Assembly: GCA_022316685.1 (NCBI GenBank)
Contig: JAKJHU010000151.1
Span: 682,001-746,000, forward strand
DNA from: Progne subis subis
Taxonomy: Eukaryota > Chordata > Aves > Passeriformes > Hirundinidae
Reading direction: 5' to 3'
DNA: 64,000 nt
Position 1 is the first letter of the stretch, and the number at the start of each line of letters is the position of its first letter. Below are positions 33,331 through 44,402 of the stretch, piece after piece. A program made the translations under genes and the position numbers. The notes below the pieces were generated by a model. The model made no database searches. It saw only the letters and a list, made by a program, of their open reading frames with translations, and was not told where the DNA came from.

Positions 33331-33907
33331 TCCACTTTTCTCAGTTCTCCTCATTTCTGCTGTTGATACACCAAATTCCAGGATCACGCGGTTGCAAAAA
33401 GCAAATTGGGAGGAGGAAATGTTTGTTATCCCGGCTACTTTCATCAGTGAATTCGTGCAACACTCAATAAAAATGCTGGAAAGAGTTTTAATTTGGGTTT
33501 TAGTTCCTTGGGAATTCAGAGAAGAAGCTGACTCCCCCCTTGCTGGACAAGCTGTTGAGCTGCAGTTCAGACCCAGAGGGCTTTGGTTCCCTGGAATCCC
33601 ATCCTCTCCAAGATTTTTCCAATATCAACACTGATTCCTCTGGTACCCAGAGATCCATTCCTTTTCACAACTTCTTATCAGCCGTGGTCCAGCCACATTT
33701 CCCCTCCCATATTCTGTGCCATGAACCAATTCCAGCATTTGGATTTCATTAACATGTGGTGCAGCTGGGTTGTTTCCAAGAGAGGAGCATGGAAAAGTAT
33801 TTTTCCCAGTTGGGAGACAGGATTTTCTCCTTGACAGCCTTTTAATTCCATTTTGTTTATTTAATTTCTATTGGGGTTTCTATTGCTGTCTTTGTTTTGT
33901 TTGGTTT

Positions 33908-33946
33908 TGATGTTATTATTATTATTATTATTGTTATTATTATTAC
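33908..33946 (+). repeat. (TTA)n trinucleotide array
   Basis: About 12 TTA units, one changed to TTG. Confidence 0.95.
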
Positions 33947-34059
33947 GCTTCCATGAAAACACAAACAAGAAACCAGGACATGGATCAGCTGTGAAAGCAG
34001 GGAATTGAGTGGTGACAGACTCTTCTCCTCACTTTCCCCTCTTGGGCTCCTGTAATTTT

Positions 34060-34091
34060 TTCCAATGACATCTTCTTGGATGTCATTGGAA
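34060..34091. repeat. perfect 13-bp hairpin, 6-base loop
   Basis: TTCCAATGACATC (34060-34072) and GATGTCATTGGAA (34079-34091) are exact reverse complements around TTCTTG. Confidence 0.95.
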
Positions 34092-34349
34092 TTTCTCCCA
34101 ATTTCTCCCCCTGCCAGCCTGAATTAGACAGCTCAAATGGAGGTGAGAAGAAAGCCAGGTAAATCTTGGTGTTAAGTCAGAGCTGATGTAATTCCACTCT
34201 GGGGCCAAGAAACATCTGGAATTCCCACTGCAGAGAGGATTTTGCACAGGGAACTGCAAAAGTTTGGAGCTGGCAGAGCTTCTCACTTCACTGGGCAGAT
34301 CTGCTGCAGGGCCTGAAACAAAATCTTTGTTTTGCCTTCATTTTTTTAC

Positions 34350-34445
34350 AGGATCTTAGGATCATTCAGGCTGGAAAAGGCCTCTAAGTTGGCTGAATCC
34401 AACTGTTAACCCAGCATGTCCCTAAACCACATCCCTAAATTCTAA
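34350..34445 (-). mobile_element. CR1 3' tail fragment, minus orientation
   Basis: It reads TAGGATCATTCAGGCTGG, AAAAGGCCTCTAAGTTGG and CCCTAAACCACATCCCTAAA, a CR1 subfamily whose sense strand ends GGTCTTTTCCAACCTTAATG. Confidence 0.75.
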
Positions 34446-34499
34446 GCAAGGACAACAGAGTCTCACTAACTCCTGCACCCAGGAATCATCTCCAATTCA

Positions 34500-34872
34500 T
34501 ATCTGGAGCACCAGGAGTGGGGAGGGAGCTGAGGGGGGCTCAGCCTGGAGAAAAGGAGGTTCAAGGGGGATCTTCTGGCTCTTCACAACTCCCTTACCAG
34601 AGGTGCAGCCAGGTGGGCATCAGGCTCTGCCCCCAGGGAAAAAGGGACAGGACAAGAGGAGACAGCCCCAAGAACCTCCTGGGGTTGTTTTAATTGGATA
34701 TTAATAAAAAAATATTCACTGAAAGGTTGGAGTGACTATCTCTGGAAACATTAAAAAGAACCCATGGAGTTGTGGCATTTAGGGTCATGGTTCAGTCGTG
34801 GCCTTGGCAGCCGTTGGACTTGATGGCCTTGGAGGTGTTTTCCAACATTAATGACTCTATTATTCCATGACC
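34500..34872 (+). mobile_element. CR1 3' region, plus orientation
   Basis: It reads GGCTCAGCCTGGAGAAAAGG, GGACAGGACAAGAGGAGACAG, TTTTAATTGGATATTAATAA and GTTGGACTTGATGGCCTTGG, and ends TTTCCAACATTAATGACTC. Confidence 0.92.
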
Positions 34873-35129
34873 TTTTGCTTCAGTGGGGCCACGTTTTTGC
34901 TTTAGCTGTCCCAATGCCATTCAGGTCCCTCAACACCTCTCCTGTACCAGGGCTCAACCTCCTCTTCAATCTTTGCATCATTCACACATGACCCCATCAG
35001 TAAATTCATATTTGCCTCCAGCAACCTGCAGAAAATAACCTCAGGCTTGAGAGCAATCCCTGCAGAACCTGCTGGGATATTTTTTGCCTTTTCCATTCAT
35101 TTCCATTATCCATGGGCAGCTACCTTAAA

Positions 35130-35470
35130 TCTGTGTTTTAAGCGGGTTTTAATGTGATCTGACTTTAAGCCGATCTATTTTTCTACTCATTAGTCATAAC
35201 AAGAGTGCGAGAAGTTACTTGTTCACTAAGGTTAGAGGGGATTGTTTGGGAAAAAATACTTTGGTAAAATCCCCTGGATAATGGGTTGGAATATTTTATG
35301 CAGCCATGGGAACATCAGTCAAGGGAAATGCCTGTGGGAAATAACAGGAATACATAATAGCTGACATTTCCATTGCTGCAGGAATTGTTCACAATTACTA
35401 TACAACTCCATTAGTTTTCCTAAGGAAATTGCTCTTTCTTGGAGCTGGAGATTAACACCTTTGTATCAGG
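35130..35470. promoter_or_regulatory. possible conserved noncoding block
   Basis: Repeat-free. It contains CTCATTAGTCATAAC, GAGTGCGAGAAGTTACTTG and TTCACAATTACTATACAAC. Low confidence. Confidence 0.18.
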
Positions 35471-38092
35471 GCTTTCCATGTGTCCATGGAAATTTATTTT
35501 GCAGGATGCTGTGGCAGGACCCAAACCACACTCTGGTTTTTCAGATTTAGGATAATTTTGGAAAGAGCCAAACTGGAATAAAACCACTTTCTGTGGGTCT
35601 TACTAGTGGTGTAACCATGAAAATGTGGGCTTGGAGAATCTGCTTCACAGCCTGCAGACCTCCAACCACAGAGTAAGAATATTTTGTGGGAAAAAATGGA
35701 TATTTTAACCTCCATCCCAGGACATTGTCACCACAGCACTTTGCTGGGCTTAATTTCTCTGCCTGGAGTAATGTCATGGTTTTTAGTCTCAATTTTTAGA
35801 GATGAAAATAAAGATAAACCTATTTATCTTTTTTAAAATTGTTATTAATAGAAGAACAGTTGCTTTTTTCTGAAGTTAATGGTAGCAGTCAGTGAGGAAA
35901 TGAAATTATTTCCCTGTTTTGGAAGTTTGCAGAATTATTGAGTGTTTTTTCTCCTCTGTTTTTCTCAAGTGTGGGAGCTGAAGCATCCAGGATTTATGTT
36001 TGTATTTTTTGATCTGGATTTTGGGGCATTATGAGTTGGAGCCCTCTCCTTCTTTCCCCTTTGACAGGTGTGAACTACCACAAGGAAATCCAATTTCCAC
36101 AGTGGCTCCTGAAAAACTTTTCCTCAAGCATTACAGACCCAGTTTCGTTGGATTAATTGCACCAAGGGTGGAGAGCTTGCACCTCCCACAATCTGGGCGC
36201 TGGATCATTTTTTGTTTCTCCTCCTTCCTGAAGAAGATTCCCACTCAGATCTCCTTTCCCTTGTTTTTGTGACATCAAAGGTGGGTGATACCCACCTCCA
36301 AAGCGGCTGCTCTCCATTCCTTGGAAAACTGCTCAAGTTGCCTCCGTCTCACACATTTTGGACTCTGGATCCCAAAAGGACAAAAATCTTGCGTCTGTTG
36401 CCACATCTGCCCATTCTCCATCCATTCTCCAGGTATTTCCTGTTGAATACTCCTGGAAGCAGGAGCTCCAATATTATGCAGAACCAAGGTGCAGCCAATT
36501 GCACGACTAACAGAATTCTCCAGTGGGAAAGGAGAAGGTCTTAGCTCATCATTCCTGGAAATGTTGAAAAAAAACGACATTGAGTTTCTAAACTTCTGAA
36601 TTAAGATGTGGGCAGGTGAACAAGGCCTGTCTCGGTTGCAGTCAAACCTCTCTCTGTCCTAAAGAGTTTTTCTCTTGGCAGATGTTTACAAACAGGTTTG
36701 TGAATCCCAGGAGAGATTTTTCTCTCTCATGGAGCCTAAAATGTTCTCTTTTCTCTTAGTTCCTGATTATAGAGCTGCCTTTTACTTTGTTCACTGGAAA
36801 ATTATGGCGTATTTAAAACAAAAATCTATTCAAAAGAAGATAAAAGTTGTCATGGGATATAGAACTGGTTTTAACTGCCACCAATCCAACTGAATAACTG
36901 GAGATATTGTATCAAGGGCACGTGACCCTTGTATGAAATGTGGTGCAAAGACGACAAGGTCTTGTGTCCAGACTGGAAAATAAAGGGACTGAAAACTGTC
37001 AGGAAAGCCCATGAGAGCCTGAGACTTTAATTTTTATTTCTGTTTGCACATTCCTCTTAGGAATATGGAAAAGACATCCCTCTTAAATGAATCAGTGTCC
37101 TGGCTCAGTACAGGGGGCCTGTACTTCATTGCAAAGACAGGTTAGGAAAAGCAACTGGGAGGGAAAATGCAATTTGATTCCAAATATTGGTGTCTGCAAA
37201 ATTTGGGATTTAATCAGGATTTAGTCCAAGTAAGTTCTAACTGATCACTTATGAGGGAACTTTTAGCTGGCATGAGAAGAAGTAAACATCCCTCCACAGG
37301 TTGGAGGGAATCATGGAGAAAAATCACATCAGACTTGCCCAAAAACCTCTTTCCCAGTCTAAAAACTCCAGGGATGCAAATAATCTCTCAGCCTCCATTA
37401 AAGTTTCCCTGAAAGAGCGAGGCATTTGGGAGGTTTGTGACAATGAAATGTCAACTATGGTGTAAAAAAAGAAACAAATGTTCCCTGTGGATGTTTGGAG
37501 AAGGGAGCTGCAACGGATCTGAGGAGCTTGGCTCTGTCTGCTCAGAGATTTTTTTCCCCTCTGCGTATCTCCTTTGTTTTTTTATCATTTTTTCTTCTGG
37601 ATAAAGTGCAGAGGCAGCTCCTGAGAAGTCAGGAGACATCAAGGCCCCCTGGGTTTTTCTTATGCCACTTTTAATTGCCAAACTCACCATCAATCCCAGG
37701 TTCTATGGCTACTCCAAGGTACGACAACGGTTCCTGGGAGAGTACCAGGGGTCACAGTTGTCACCCTGCAGACCCTCAGTGCCCAGAGGCTGATGGAGGA
37801 ACCAAAACAGGAAAATGACATCTCAGCGAATCATTACCTTTGGATGCTGTTAGTGCTGCTGGAGGGGAAGTGATGGAAAATAGATGAATAGAGGAAGTTG
37901 GAAAATGGAGGAGCTCTAGAGAGCAACTCTGAAACTGGAGTAGAATCTCTTGCACCCGAAGTTTCCAGTGGGAAGAGATGCCTTAGCATGGTCCTGATTC
38001 CTTGATCCCGTTTCTCCTGTTCTGTCAGAACTTTTCAGTCCTCTGTAGCCACCAGAGCAACCTGCTTAAGGACTCAGAAGCCCACAGAAATC
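35471..38092. other. unassigned unique sequence
   Basis: 2.6 kb with no recognised repeat family and no supported gene. This is the longest repeat-poor stretch in the window. Confidence 0.4.
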
Positions 38093-38232
38093 ACCCATCC
38101 CATCCCATCCCATCCCATCCCATCCCATCCCATCCCATCCCATCCCATCCCATCCCATCCCATCCCATCCCATCCCATCCCATCCCATCCCATCCCATCC
38201 CATCCCATCCCGTCGTGTCCCGTCCTGTCCCA
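38093..38232 (+). repeat. (CATCC)n pentanucleotide array
   Basis: About 24 near-perfect CCATC/CATCC units to 38210, then degenerate CGTCC/TGTCC units, ending in a short GGATGGA-type tract. Open frames across it are repeat artefacts. Confidence 0.98.
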
Positions 38233-38472
38233 ACCCACCCCATGGATGGAAGAATTCCATGGATGGATGAATCCATGAATGGTGACGAAGCACCTGTCAA
38301 AAAAGAAAAACCCAAACAAAACCAAAACAAACAAACAAAACTGAACAAAACCCCCACAAACAAACAAAAAACCCTGAATTTGGATTTTCCTACATTTTTG
38401 TTGGGGTGTGCTGCCCTCAGGCTCAGGGATACTCTAAACAGTCTTGCAGCCATTCCTGCTAGAGCTGCCCTG
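38233..38472. other. A/C-rich low-complexity and unassigned sequence
   Basis: ATGGATGGA words are followed by AAAACAAACAAAAC-type sequence (38295-38375). No gene is seen. Confidence 0.5.
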
Positions 38473-38762
38473 TTCATGGAATCATGGTATGGTTTGAGTT
38501 GGAAAAGACTTTCAAGATCATCTTATTCCAATCCCTGCCATGGGAAGGGACACCTTCCACTATCCCAGGTTGCTCCAAGCCCCATCCAAGCTGCCCTTGA
38601 ACACTTCCAGGGGTGGGGAAGCCACAGCTTCTCTGGGCACCTGGTGCCATGGCCTCACCACCCTCACAGGGAAGAACTTCTCCCCAATATTCCACCTAAA
38701 TCTACTCTCTTTCAGATTTAGAGACATTCCCCCTTGTCCTGGCACTGCACATCCCTGTAAAA
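38473..38762 (-). mobile_element. CR1 3' region, minus orientation
   Basis: It reads TCATGGAATCATGGTATGG, CCACTATCCCAGGTTGCTCC, GGGGAAGCCACAGCTTCTC and CACCACCCTCACAGGGAAG, ending near CCTTGTCCTGGCACTGC. Confidence 0.94.
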
Positions 38763-38801
38763 GGTCCCTTCCAACACAAAGCATTCTAGGATTCCATGAT
38801 T
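38760..38801 (+). mobile_element. CR1 3' tail only, plus orientation, fused to the minus copy
   Basis: AAGGTCCCTTCCAACACAAAG, then CATTCTAGGATTCCATGAT, is a plus-strand CR1 tail joined directly to the minus-strand copy. AAAGGTCC/AAAAGTCC microhomology lies at the junction. Confidence 0.8.
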
Positions 38802-38804
38802 AGT

Positions 38805-39560
38805 TTATTAACACCTGTTAATTAAGTGGCAGTAGGTGAACCTCACATTCAAGACCGGTATCTGCAATGCAACAGATAAGTTGCAACGTGAGACCTATAA
38901 AAATGGCAACAAACACTTTAAGATTTCCAAACATCTTTCTTTAATTATTGCTGAGGGCTTCTCAGTACACAAAATGAGCTGGGTGTGAACACCACAGCTC
39001 CCTCACAGAATTGAGGGGAATCTGGTTTTGTTCCCCTTCCCCTCCATCATCCGGCAGAAGACGTGGCTGCTAAAATCTGTGTGTTGATAAATTATCATAT
39101 AATTTCATAAACCTGCTCTGTTTTAACCCCAGGGATGCTCCGTCATCCCTCCAGTGAATGGAGGAGAGAATTGAAAGTATAAAAGTGACAAAACTCATGT
39201 GTTGAGATAAAATCAGTTTAATAATTTTCTCCAATAAAGTCCAGTTTTATGGGTGTGCGGCTTTGCCTCCAATCGCCCCTTTTTGCACACTTTGATAAAA
39301 CCGGGCCATTAAAAAGTAAAATAAAAGAGATGAGTTCCAAATTAGATAATAAAGCTGGGGCCAAGCAGGTCATTAGTGCCTGTGAATTTTTTATGGCTGT
39401 GCCATTGAGCAAGGTGGGGAAGGCCACAGGAGCATTTTGCTGGGGGATTAGTCTCTCCTTGGATATAAGAGAACAGAGAGTGCTGGAGCCTGCTGAAGTC
39501 ATCCAAAACAAAAACCAGGAACAGTCACAAATCTTTCCAAAACCCTTCTGCTGACTGCAG
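38805..39560. promoter_or_regulatory. possible conserved noncoding block
   Basis: About 750 bp free of recognised repeats and AT-rich, with CCTGTTAATTAAGTGG, TTTCTTTAATTATTGC, CCGGGCCATTAAAAAG and CAAATTAGATAATAAAGC. A CAG|GTAAGA splice-donor-like site ends the block (39555-39563), but no coding frame fits it. The regulatory role is inference. Confidence 0.25.
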
Positions 39561-39985
39561 GTAAGACCTAGGGCAGTAAGAGCTCAGACTCCAGTGGTTT
39601 CCAGCTTGTATTACAAATTCAGGTTGTATGTAACAGGTGCACAATTGTTTTTCTCCTCTTTCTTTGCTCTTGTTCAGGTGATAAAGTGGAGTAATGAAGG
39701 CAGGATAAAAACTCTCTTGGGTTAAATGAACCCAAAACAATCAACTCCTTTCGTTGAAATAAACTTTCAGCTTGGGTTGAGCAGAGCAGTCACTCAACCA
39801 GCATCAAAAGCTTTTTGCCTCTTAATGGTTTGTTGTTTGGGGCTAAATTTCTAAATTAAATATTGTCTGTGAGCAAAGAAAAAGGACTTCATCCCTTGAG
39901 AAATCCTTCCTTTCCACTGAGGAATTCAGCTGTTAAATGAGCCTGAATTGTTTCAGCCCAACAGTTCTGAAGAGCAAAAATACTT
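39561..39985. other. unassigned unique sequence
   Basis: No gene or repeat family is recognised. Confidence 0.4.
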
Positions 39986-39991
39986 CAGCTC

Positions 39992-40184
39992 TTTTTTTTT
40001 TTTCCTTTTCTTTTCTTTTCTTTTCTTTTCTTTTCTTTTCTTTTCTTTTCTTTTCTTTTCTTTTCTTTTCTTTTCTTTTCTTTTCTTTTCTTTTCTTTTC
40101 TTTTCTTTTCTTTTCTTTTCTTTTCTTTTCTTTTCTTTTCTTTTCTTTTTCTTTTCTTTTCTTTTCTTTTCTTTTTTCTTTTTC
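39992..40184 (+). repeat. (TTTTC)n pentanucleotide array
   Basis: About 190 bp of TTTTC units. It is nearly pure, with a T-run at the left and small length changes at the right. It is the reverse complement of the GAAAA motif at 28.9 kb. Confidence 0.99.
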
Positions 40185-40354
40185 TGCATTTGTGCCAATT
40201 CACTGGGCTTTTTTGGGACTCACTGTATTACTCCTCTGATGGTATCTGTAGAGCTGCTCATGGTAAAGTTTCTCTGTGTAGATAAATGTAGTGTAAATTC
40301 AACGGTAACTATGGATAGGAAGTAAATGCCATAATTCCTATTCACGCACTTCAA

Positions 40355-40620
40355 TTGGGCAAGGGGAAATAGCCTCAAGTTTCTCCAGGGGCAGTTCAGG
40401 ATGGATATTCCGAAAGGTTTTTTCATTGAAAACGTGGTTGAGAACTGGAAGAGGCTGTCCAGGGAAATGCTGGAGTCACCATCTCTGGAAGTGCTCTGAA
40501 AATGAGTAGAAGTGGTAGTTTACTACATGGCTTAGTGAACACAGCGGTGCTCAGTCAAAGGTTGGACTGGATGAGCCTGGAGGTTCTTTCCAACCTTAAT
40601 GAATCCGTGGTTCTGTGGTC
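40355..40620 (+). mobile_element. CR1 3' region, plus orientation
   Basis: It reads GGGGAAATAGCCTCAAGTTT, GGCAGTTCAGGATGGATATTC, CCAGGGAAATGCTGGAGTCAC and TTGGACTGGATGAGCCTGG, and ends TTTCCAACCTTAATGAATCC. Confidence 0.92.
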
Positions 40621-40758
40621 TTCACTTTGGAAGCAGATGTACATTGTCCTGGCTGGGCCTGAGCCAGCTGTGAATGGGAGGGGATGTGGGTATGGATTGC
40701 ACTGTGTTAATTTGAACAAGAATTAAAGAGAAATGATCCACACAACTCTTTTTCCATA

Positions 40759-40932
40759 TGTGAGAAATAACTCACTTCTCAGTTAAAATTTAAAGAAAAT
40801 TTAATAAGTGACAATAGGGGACGAAGTCAAAAAAGGAAAAGGAGCAGCGTTGGGTGCTCAGCCACAGCCAGAGGCACATTAGTCAACACAGCAACACCCC
40901 TTATAAACCCTGGGTATTGCATCAGCCAACTA
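40759..40932 (-). mobile_element. probable older LTR piece, minus orientation
   Basis: Starts TGTGAGAAATAACTCAC (an LTR-type TG end). Read on the minus strand it has a TATA-like TTTATAAGG (+ strand 40901-40911) and an ATTAAA polyadenylation-like site near 40800, about 100 bases downstream. The 682-bp LTR is inserted at its right end. No second copy is in the window to confirm it. Confidence 0.4.
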
Positions 40933-40938
40933 CATATT

Positions 40939-41620
40939 TATAGCAGTGTCCTCTCACGCCTGGCAGGCGCGCAGGCTAGCTCAGTTCTGCACTGCCACAG
41001 CGAGGATCGGTCGGGGTCACAGGCAGGGCGAGTAACCTCCTCCCGGTGAGTTCTTGGTTCCCCACACCAGTGAGTGGACCTGATGGAGTTGCAACTGCGG
41101 CGACGGAAAAAGAGTCGTCTCTCTTTAGGCAGGGTAGAAGGTAGTTTATTAAGGGGAGTCCGGCAAGGAGCTCCGCCTCAGACCACTGCTGCCCAGAGAG
41201 AGCAGAGATCAAAGCTTGACAGCCACTTATAAATGGGGGCGCTGACAAGGGTCAGCCAACCAGGGAACACGGGGGTGTAACAGGGGTGTCAACTTCTAAA
41301 CAATTAACAAATCGCAGGAGGGTAGGAGGGGATTCCCTGGGCACCAGCCTACCACTCACATCTCTCCTGGATCTTTCCAGAATCCAGGGAAAGGTCTCAA
41401 AGTGACAGACAGGGCGACCACGAGGAGAGGGGGGGATTGACAGGGACAGGTGCAGGGGAGGAATGATTGGCATATAACGTCTGGTTATACACCTAACTCA
41501 AAAGGGGGAAATTATTACAAAACACAGGGGGGTACAGTGGACTAAACCATTACAAAAATAACTTATAAATCTTACAAAAATAACTTAATAACTTAATAAA
41601 ACCACTCTCACACCACTACA
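40939..41620 (-). mobile_element. solo LTR, family C, minus orientation, 682 bp
   Basis: Flanked by CATATT at 40933-40938 and 41621-41626, a 6-bp target duplication. Read on the minus strand it starts TGTAGTGGTGTGAGAG and ends GGACACTGCTATA, so TGTAG/CTATA ends differ from a perfect inverted repeat by one base. It has a TATA box (TTTATAAG, + strand 41224-41234) and an AATAAA signal about 80 bases downstream (+ strand 41145-41150). It is GC- and CpG-richer than its surroundings, which suggests a younger insertion. No internal genes are attached. The class is probably ERVK-like from the 6-bp duplication, but that is inference. Confidence 0.85.
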
Positions 41621-41626
41621 CATATT

Positions 41627-41925
41627 CATAACTGAATACATTTTAACATGGTTCCTCCTTCGTCTTGCTTTTTTGGACCATGTGCAATGGTCCTAGTCGT
41701 GGTCATTTGTTACTTTTTGATACATTCATCAGATTTGGATTTCTTCGTTGGTTAAATGTTAACATTACAACAGCTCTTCACCAACATTGGTATCACAACA
41801 CAACATTCTTGTTAAAAGAACTCTAACCTTCAGTAAAATTTCTCTCACAAAAATCAGGATTGTAAAACACAGTGTTCACTCTGACCACTGTGAAAGCCAA
41901 CACTGTGATATATTTATCACATATA
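41627..41925 (-). mobile_element. possible continuation of the older LTR-like sequence
   Basis: AT-rich sequence on the far side of the 682-bp LTR. It may be the upstream half of the older element at 40759-40932, because the two halves share the interrupted CATATT site. No motif independently proves this. Confidence 0.25.
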
Positions 41926-41927
41926 AA

Positions 41928-42170
41928 TGGACACTTTGGGTTGGAAAGGACCCTAAAGATCATTGCATTTCACTCCGACATGGAACACCTTCCACTAATC
42001 CAGGTTCCTCCAAATTCCATCCAACCTGGCCTTGGACAATTCCAGGAATGGGACAGCCTCGGCTTCTGTGGGCAACCTGTGCCAGGGTCTCACCACCTTT
42101 CCAGGGAGGAATTTCTTCCCAACATTTCACCATTTCTCTCCCATTTCACCATATAAAATAAACCAATTCC
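41928..42170 (-). mobile_element. CR1 3' region, minus orientation
   Basis: It begins GACACTTTGGGTTGGAAAGG, then CCATCCAACCTGGCCTTGG, CTGTGCCAGGGTCTCACCACC and GGAATTTCTTCCCAACATTTC, with a short local repeat of TTTCACCAT. Confidence 0.92.
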
Positions 42171-42939
42171 AGATGATGGCAGTCCATGCAGACCAGAGAG
42201 GACAGATGGGCTTGCTCTGTTTCACTCCTGATATACTGTCCCTGTATTTTGATCTTGTTCTTCACCTTCAAACTTCCACCACAGTTGTGGATGTTCTACT
42301 TTGCTTCTCAGAGCGATGGGCACTGTGTAAACTGTGAGTCACAGCCATTGTTCAGCACTGAAGGCCAGGATAAAACACAAATTCAACATCCAAACAGAAA
42401 TGTGGAACTGGGGACAGATCTGGTTCTTTCCCTCCCAAAGTGGATGAACAAACCCAGACCTCTTAAGGATTCATCCAGCCCTCAGATGATGTGATCCATA
42501 ATACTTTACTCCCATCAAGGGAGGTTTTTTCATGAGGAGCAGGATTGAAATGAAGAAGGTTGAGGCGCCCTAAACTCTTCTGATCTCTCTCTAATGCACA
42601 GATCCTTGTTATTCATCACCCACAGACTTGAGGGAACTGTTAAGTGAGGTATCACTTAGTCCTGTGGTGTTCTGAGAGGGCCACATTATCTGCCTTAACC
42701 AGGAGCCTGCAGTGAATTAGATCATTAAGCAGAGATGGATTTGACACATAAAAAACTCATATCTCACATCATTAACGTTCAAATCACCTTCTACATTTTA
42801 TTTCCCTAAATAAGATGATTTGGAAGCCTGCAACAATAGGGGTTGGTGGCAGTAAAGCCTCACCAGGCATGATTTAAGGGGATAAAACATGAGAGGAAGG
42901 ATCAGACATATTTTTGAATATCTCCAAATATTAAAATAT

Positions 42940-42942
<3 letters not shown>
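42171..42942. other. unassigned unique sequence
   Basis: No gene or repeat family is recognised. AT-rich with CATCATTAACG near 42766. Confidence 0.4.

Positions 42943-42997
<55 letters not shown>
42943..42997 (+). repeat. T homopolymer, 55 bases
   Basis: 55 uninterrupted T, the longest homopolymer in the window. True length is hard to sequence and may be inexact. Confidence 0.98.
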
Positions 42998-43002
<5 letters not shown>

Positions 43003-43910
43003 TGCTGTTTCTTTTTTATTTCTCTGAGTGAACAAACTCAGATCTCAGAAATAATGGTATCCTGAGAGTGTAATTGCTTTGGGAAGTACTTGATTCCTGT
43101 AGTGGTAAGAAAAATAGATGGAGGAGCGGATGAGGGAAATGTGAGGGTGTGGGATGATACAATCCTGTAGCCTTGAGTTCTAACAGTTTTTTCATCTCCA
43201 AATTAAGATAATTACATTCCTTCCTCTGCTTCTTCAGCATCAAATCCTCAAAATGCTGCTGGATTGCCTAAACCATAAAAACCCCTGAATTTTGGGTGCC
43301 CACCCTGAGCTGCGCCAAACTCCGTTGAACAAAGATACCCCAGTGAACTCCGGGATGAGTATTTGGGATCAATTGTAGAATCTGTCTGAACTAAACATGG
43401 CACCAACAGCCTGCAGGTCAGTTAGACCTGAGCTCAAATTACCTTTCCTTATATTATCTGAGTGTCCAAAAAGTTTTTTCATGGCAATTTAGCCCTGGTT
43501 GTCCAGGGGTGGATTGGATGGGGTAACCTCCGCATCTGGACCAGCAGATGAAGGTTAGAGGGACATCCTGAGGTCTGGAAGACCCATATCAGACAACCAA
43601 ATTGCCCTTCAAACAGAATATGCTCCAGACTGATGTGAAGGAGATAACTTTCGCAAGAGATTTGAGAAACAGTGGCTGAAAGTGGAATTAAGAGCAAAAA
43701 TCAAGTGTAATTTTTTACAGATAACATAATCAGCTGTCACACATTGCTGCCATGAGAGGGAGAAAAAAAATCAGCTTAGAAATGCCTCAGAAAAGAACAG
43801 GTTTTAAAATTTTCTGTTCTTACCTACTGATCTAGAAAAGAGACAGAAAATGTTGAAACAAGATTTTTTGCAGAAAGATGAACTTGATAATCAATAATGC
43901 TCTATCAGAG
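42998..43910. other. unassigned unique sequence
   Basis: No gene or repeat family is recognised. Confidence 0.4.
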
Positions 43911-43912
43911 GA

Positions 43913-44025
43913 TCACAGAGTCACAGAAGGGTTTGGGTTGGAAGGGACCTTAAAAATCATCCATTTCCATGCCCCTGCCATGGGCAGGGACATCTTCCAT
44001 CTGACCAAGCTGAAATATCCATATT
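43913..44025 (-). mobile_element. CR1 3' tail fragment, minus orientation
   Basis: It reads CACAGAGTCACAGAAGGG, TTTGGGTTGGAAGGGACC, GCCATGGGCAGGGACATCTTCC and ATCTGACCAAGCTG. Confidence 0.9.
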
Positions 44026-44164
44026 TCCTGATTATTTCAGTGTGAACCACCCAAAAGCAAACCTTTCTGCATGACCTCAGACCAGAATTCAATGGGAGAT
44101 CAGGGATGGCAGCAGGTCCTCCATGAGCCTCCTCACAACATAAAGTTCCTCTTACATTTCCCTT

Positions 44165-44402
44165 CAGAATCCCAGAATCATTTAGGTTGGAAAAGACCTC
44201 CGAGATCATTGAGTCCAACCTGTGACTCACGTCCACCTTGTCACCCAGCCCAGAGCACTGAGTGCCACATCCCTGGAAACTTCCAGGGATGGGGACTCTG
44301 ACACTTCCCTGGGCAGCCCCTTCCAATTTCTGACAACTCTTTCCATGAAGAAATTCATCCTAAAGCCCAACCTTGTTGTAAAAAATCCATGCTCAAAACC
44401 AC
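44165..44402 (-). mobile_element. CR1 3' region (different subfamily), minus orientation
   Basis: It reads CAGAATCATTTAGGTTGG, GATCATTGAGTCCAACC, CTTGTCACCCAGCCCAGAG and CCTGGGCAGCCCCTTCC. It matches, in reverse, the subfamily of the first tandem copy at 956-1104. Confidence 0.88.

Larger units (their letters stand above)
33331..34345. other. unassigned unique sequence
   Basis: No gene or family repeat apart from the trinucleotide array and hairpin listed separately. Confidence 0.4.

Noticed and set aside
38093..38232. CRISPR-like array of short repeats
   Set aside because: Uniform pentamers without spacers, in vertebrate DNA. A plain microsatellite.
38002..38721. 239-codon frame with Ile-Pro-Ser-His-Pro repeats
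   Set aside because: It is the CATCC array followed by a CR1 copy. The length reflects the repeat.
39937..40325. Phe/Leu/Ser-rich open frames suggesting a membrane protein
   Set aside because: They are translations of the TTTTC array.
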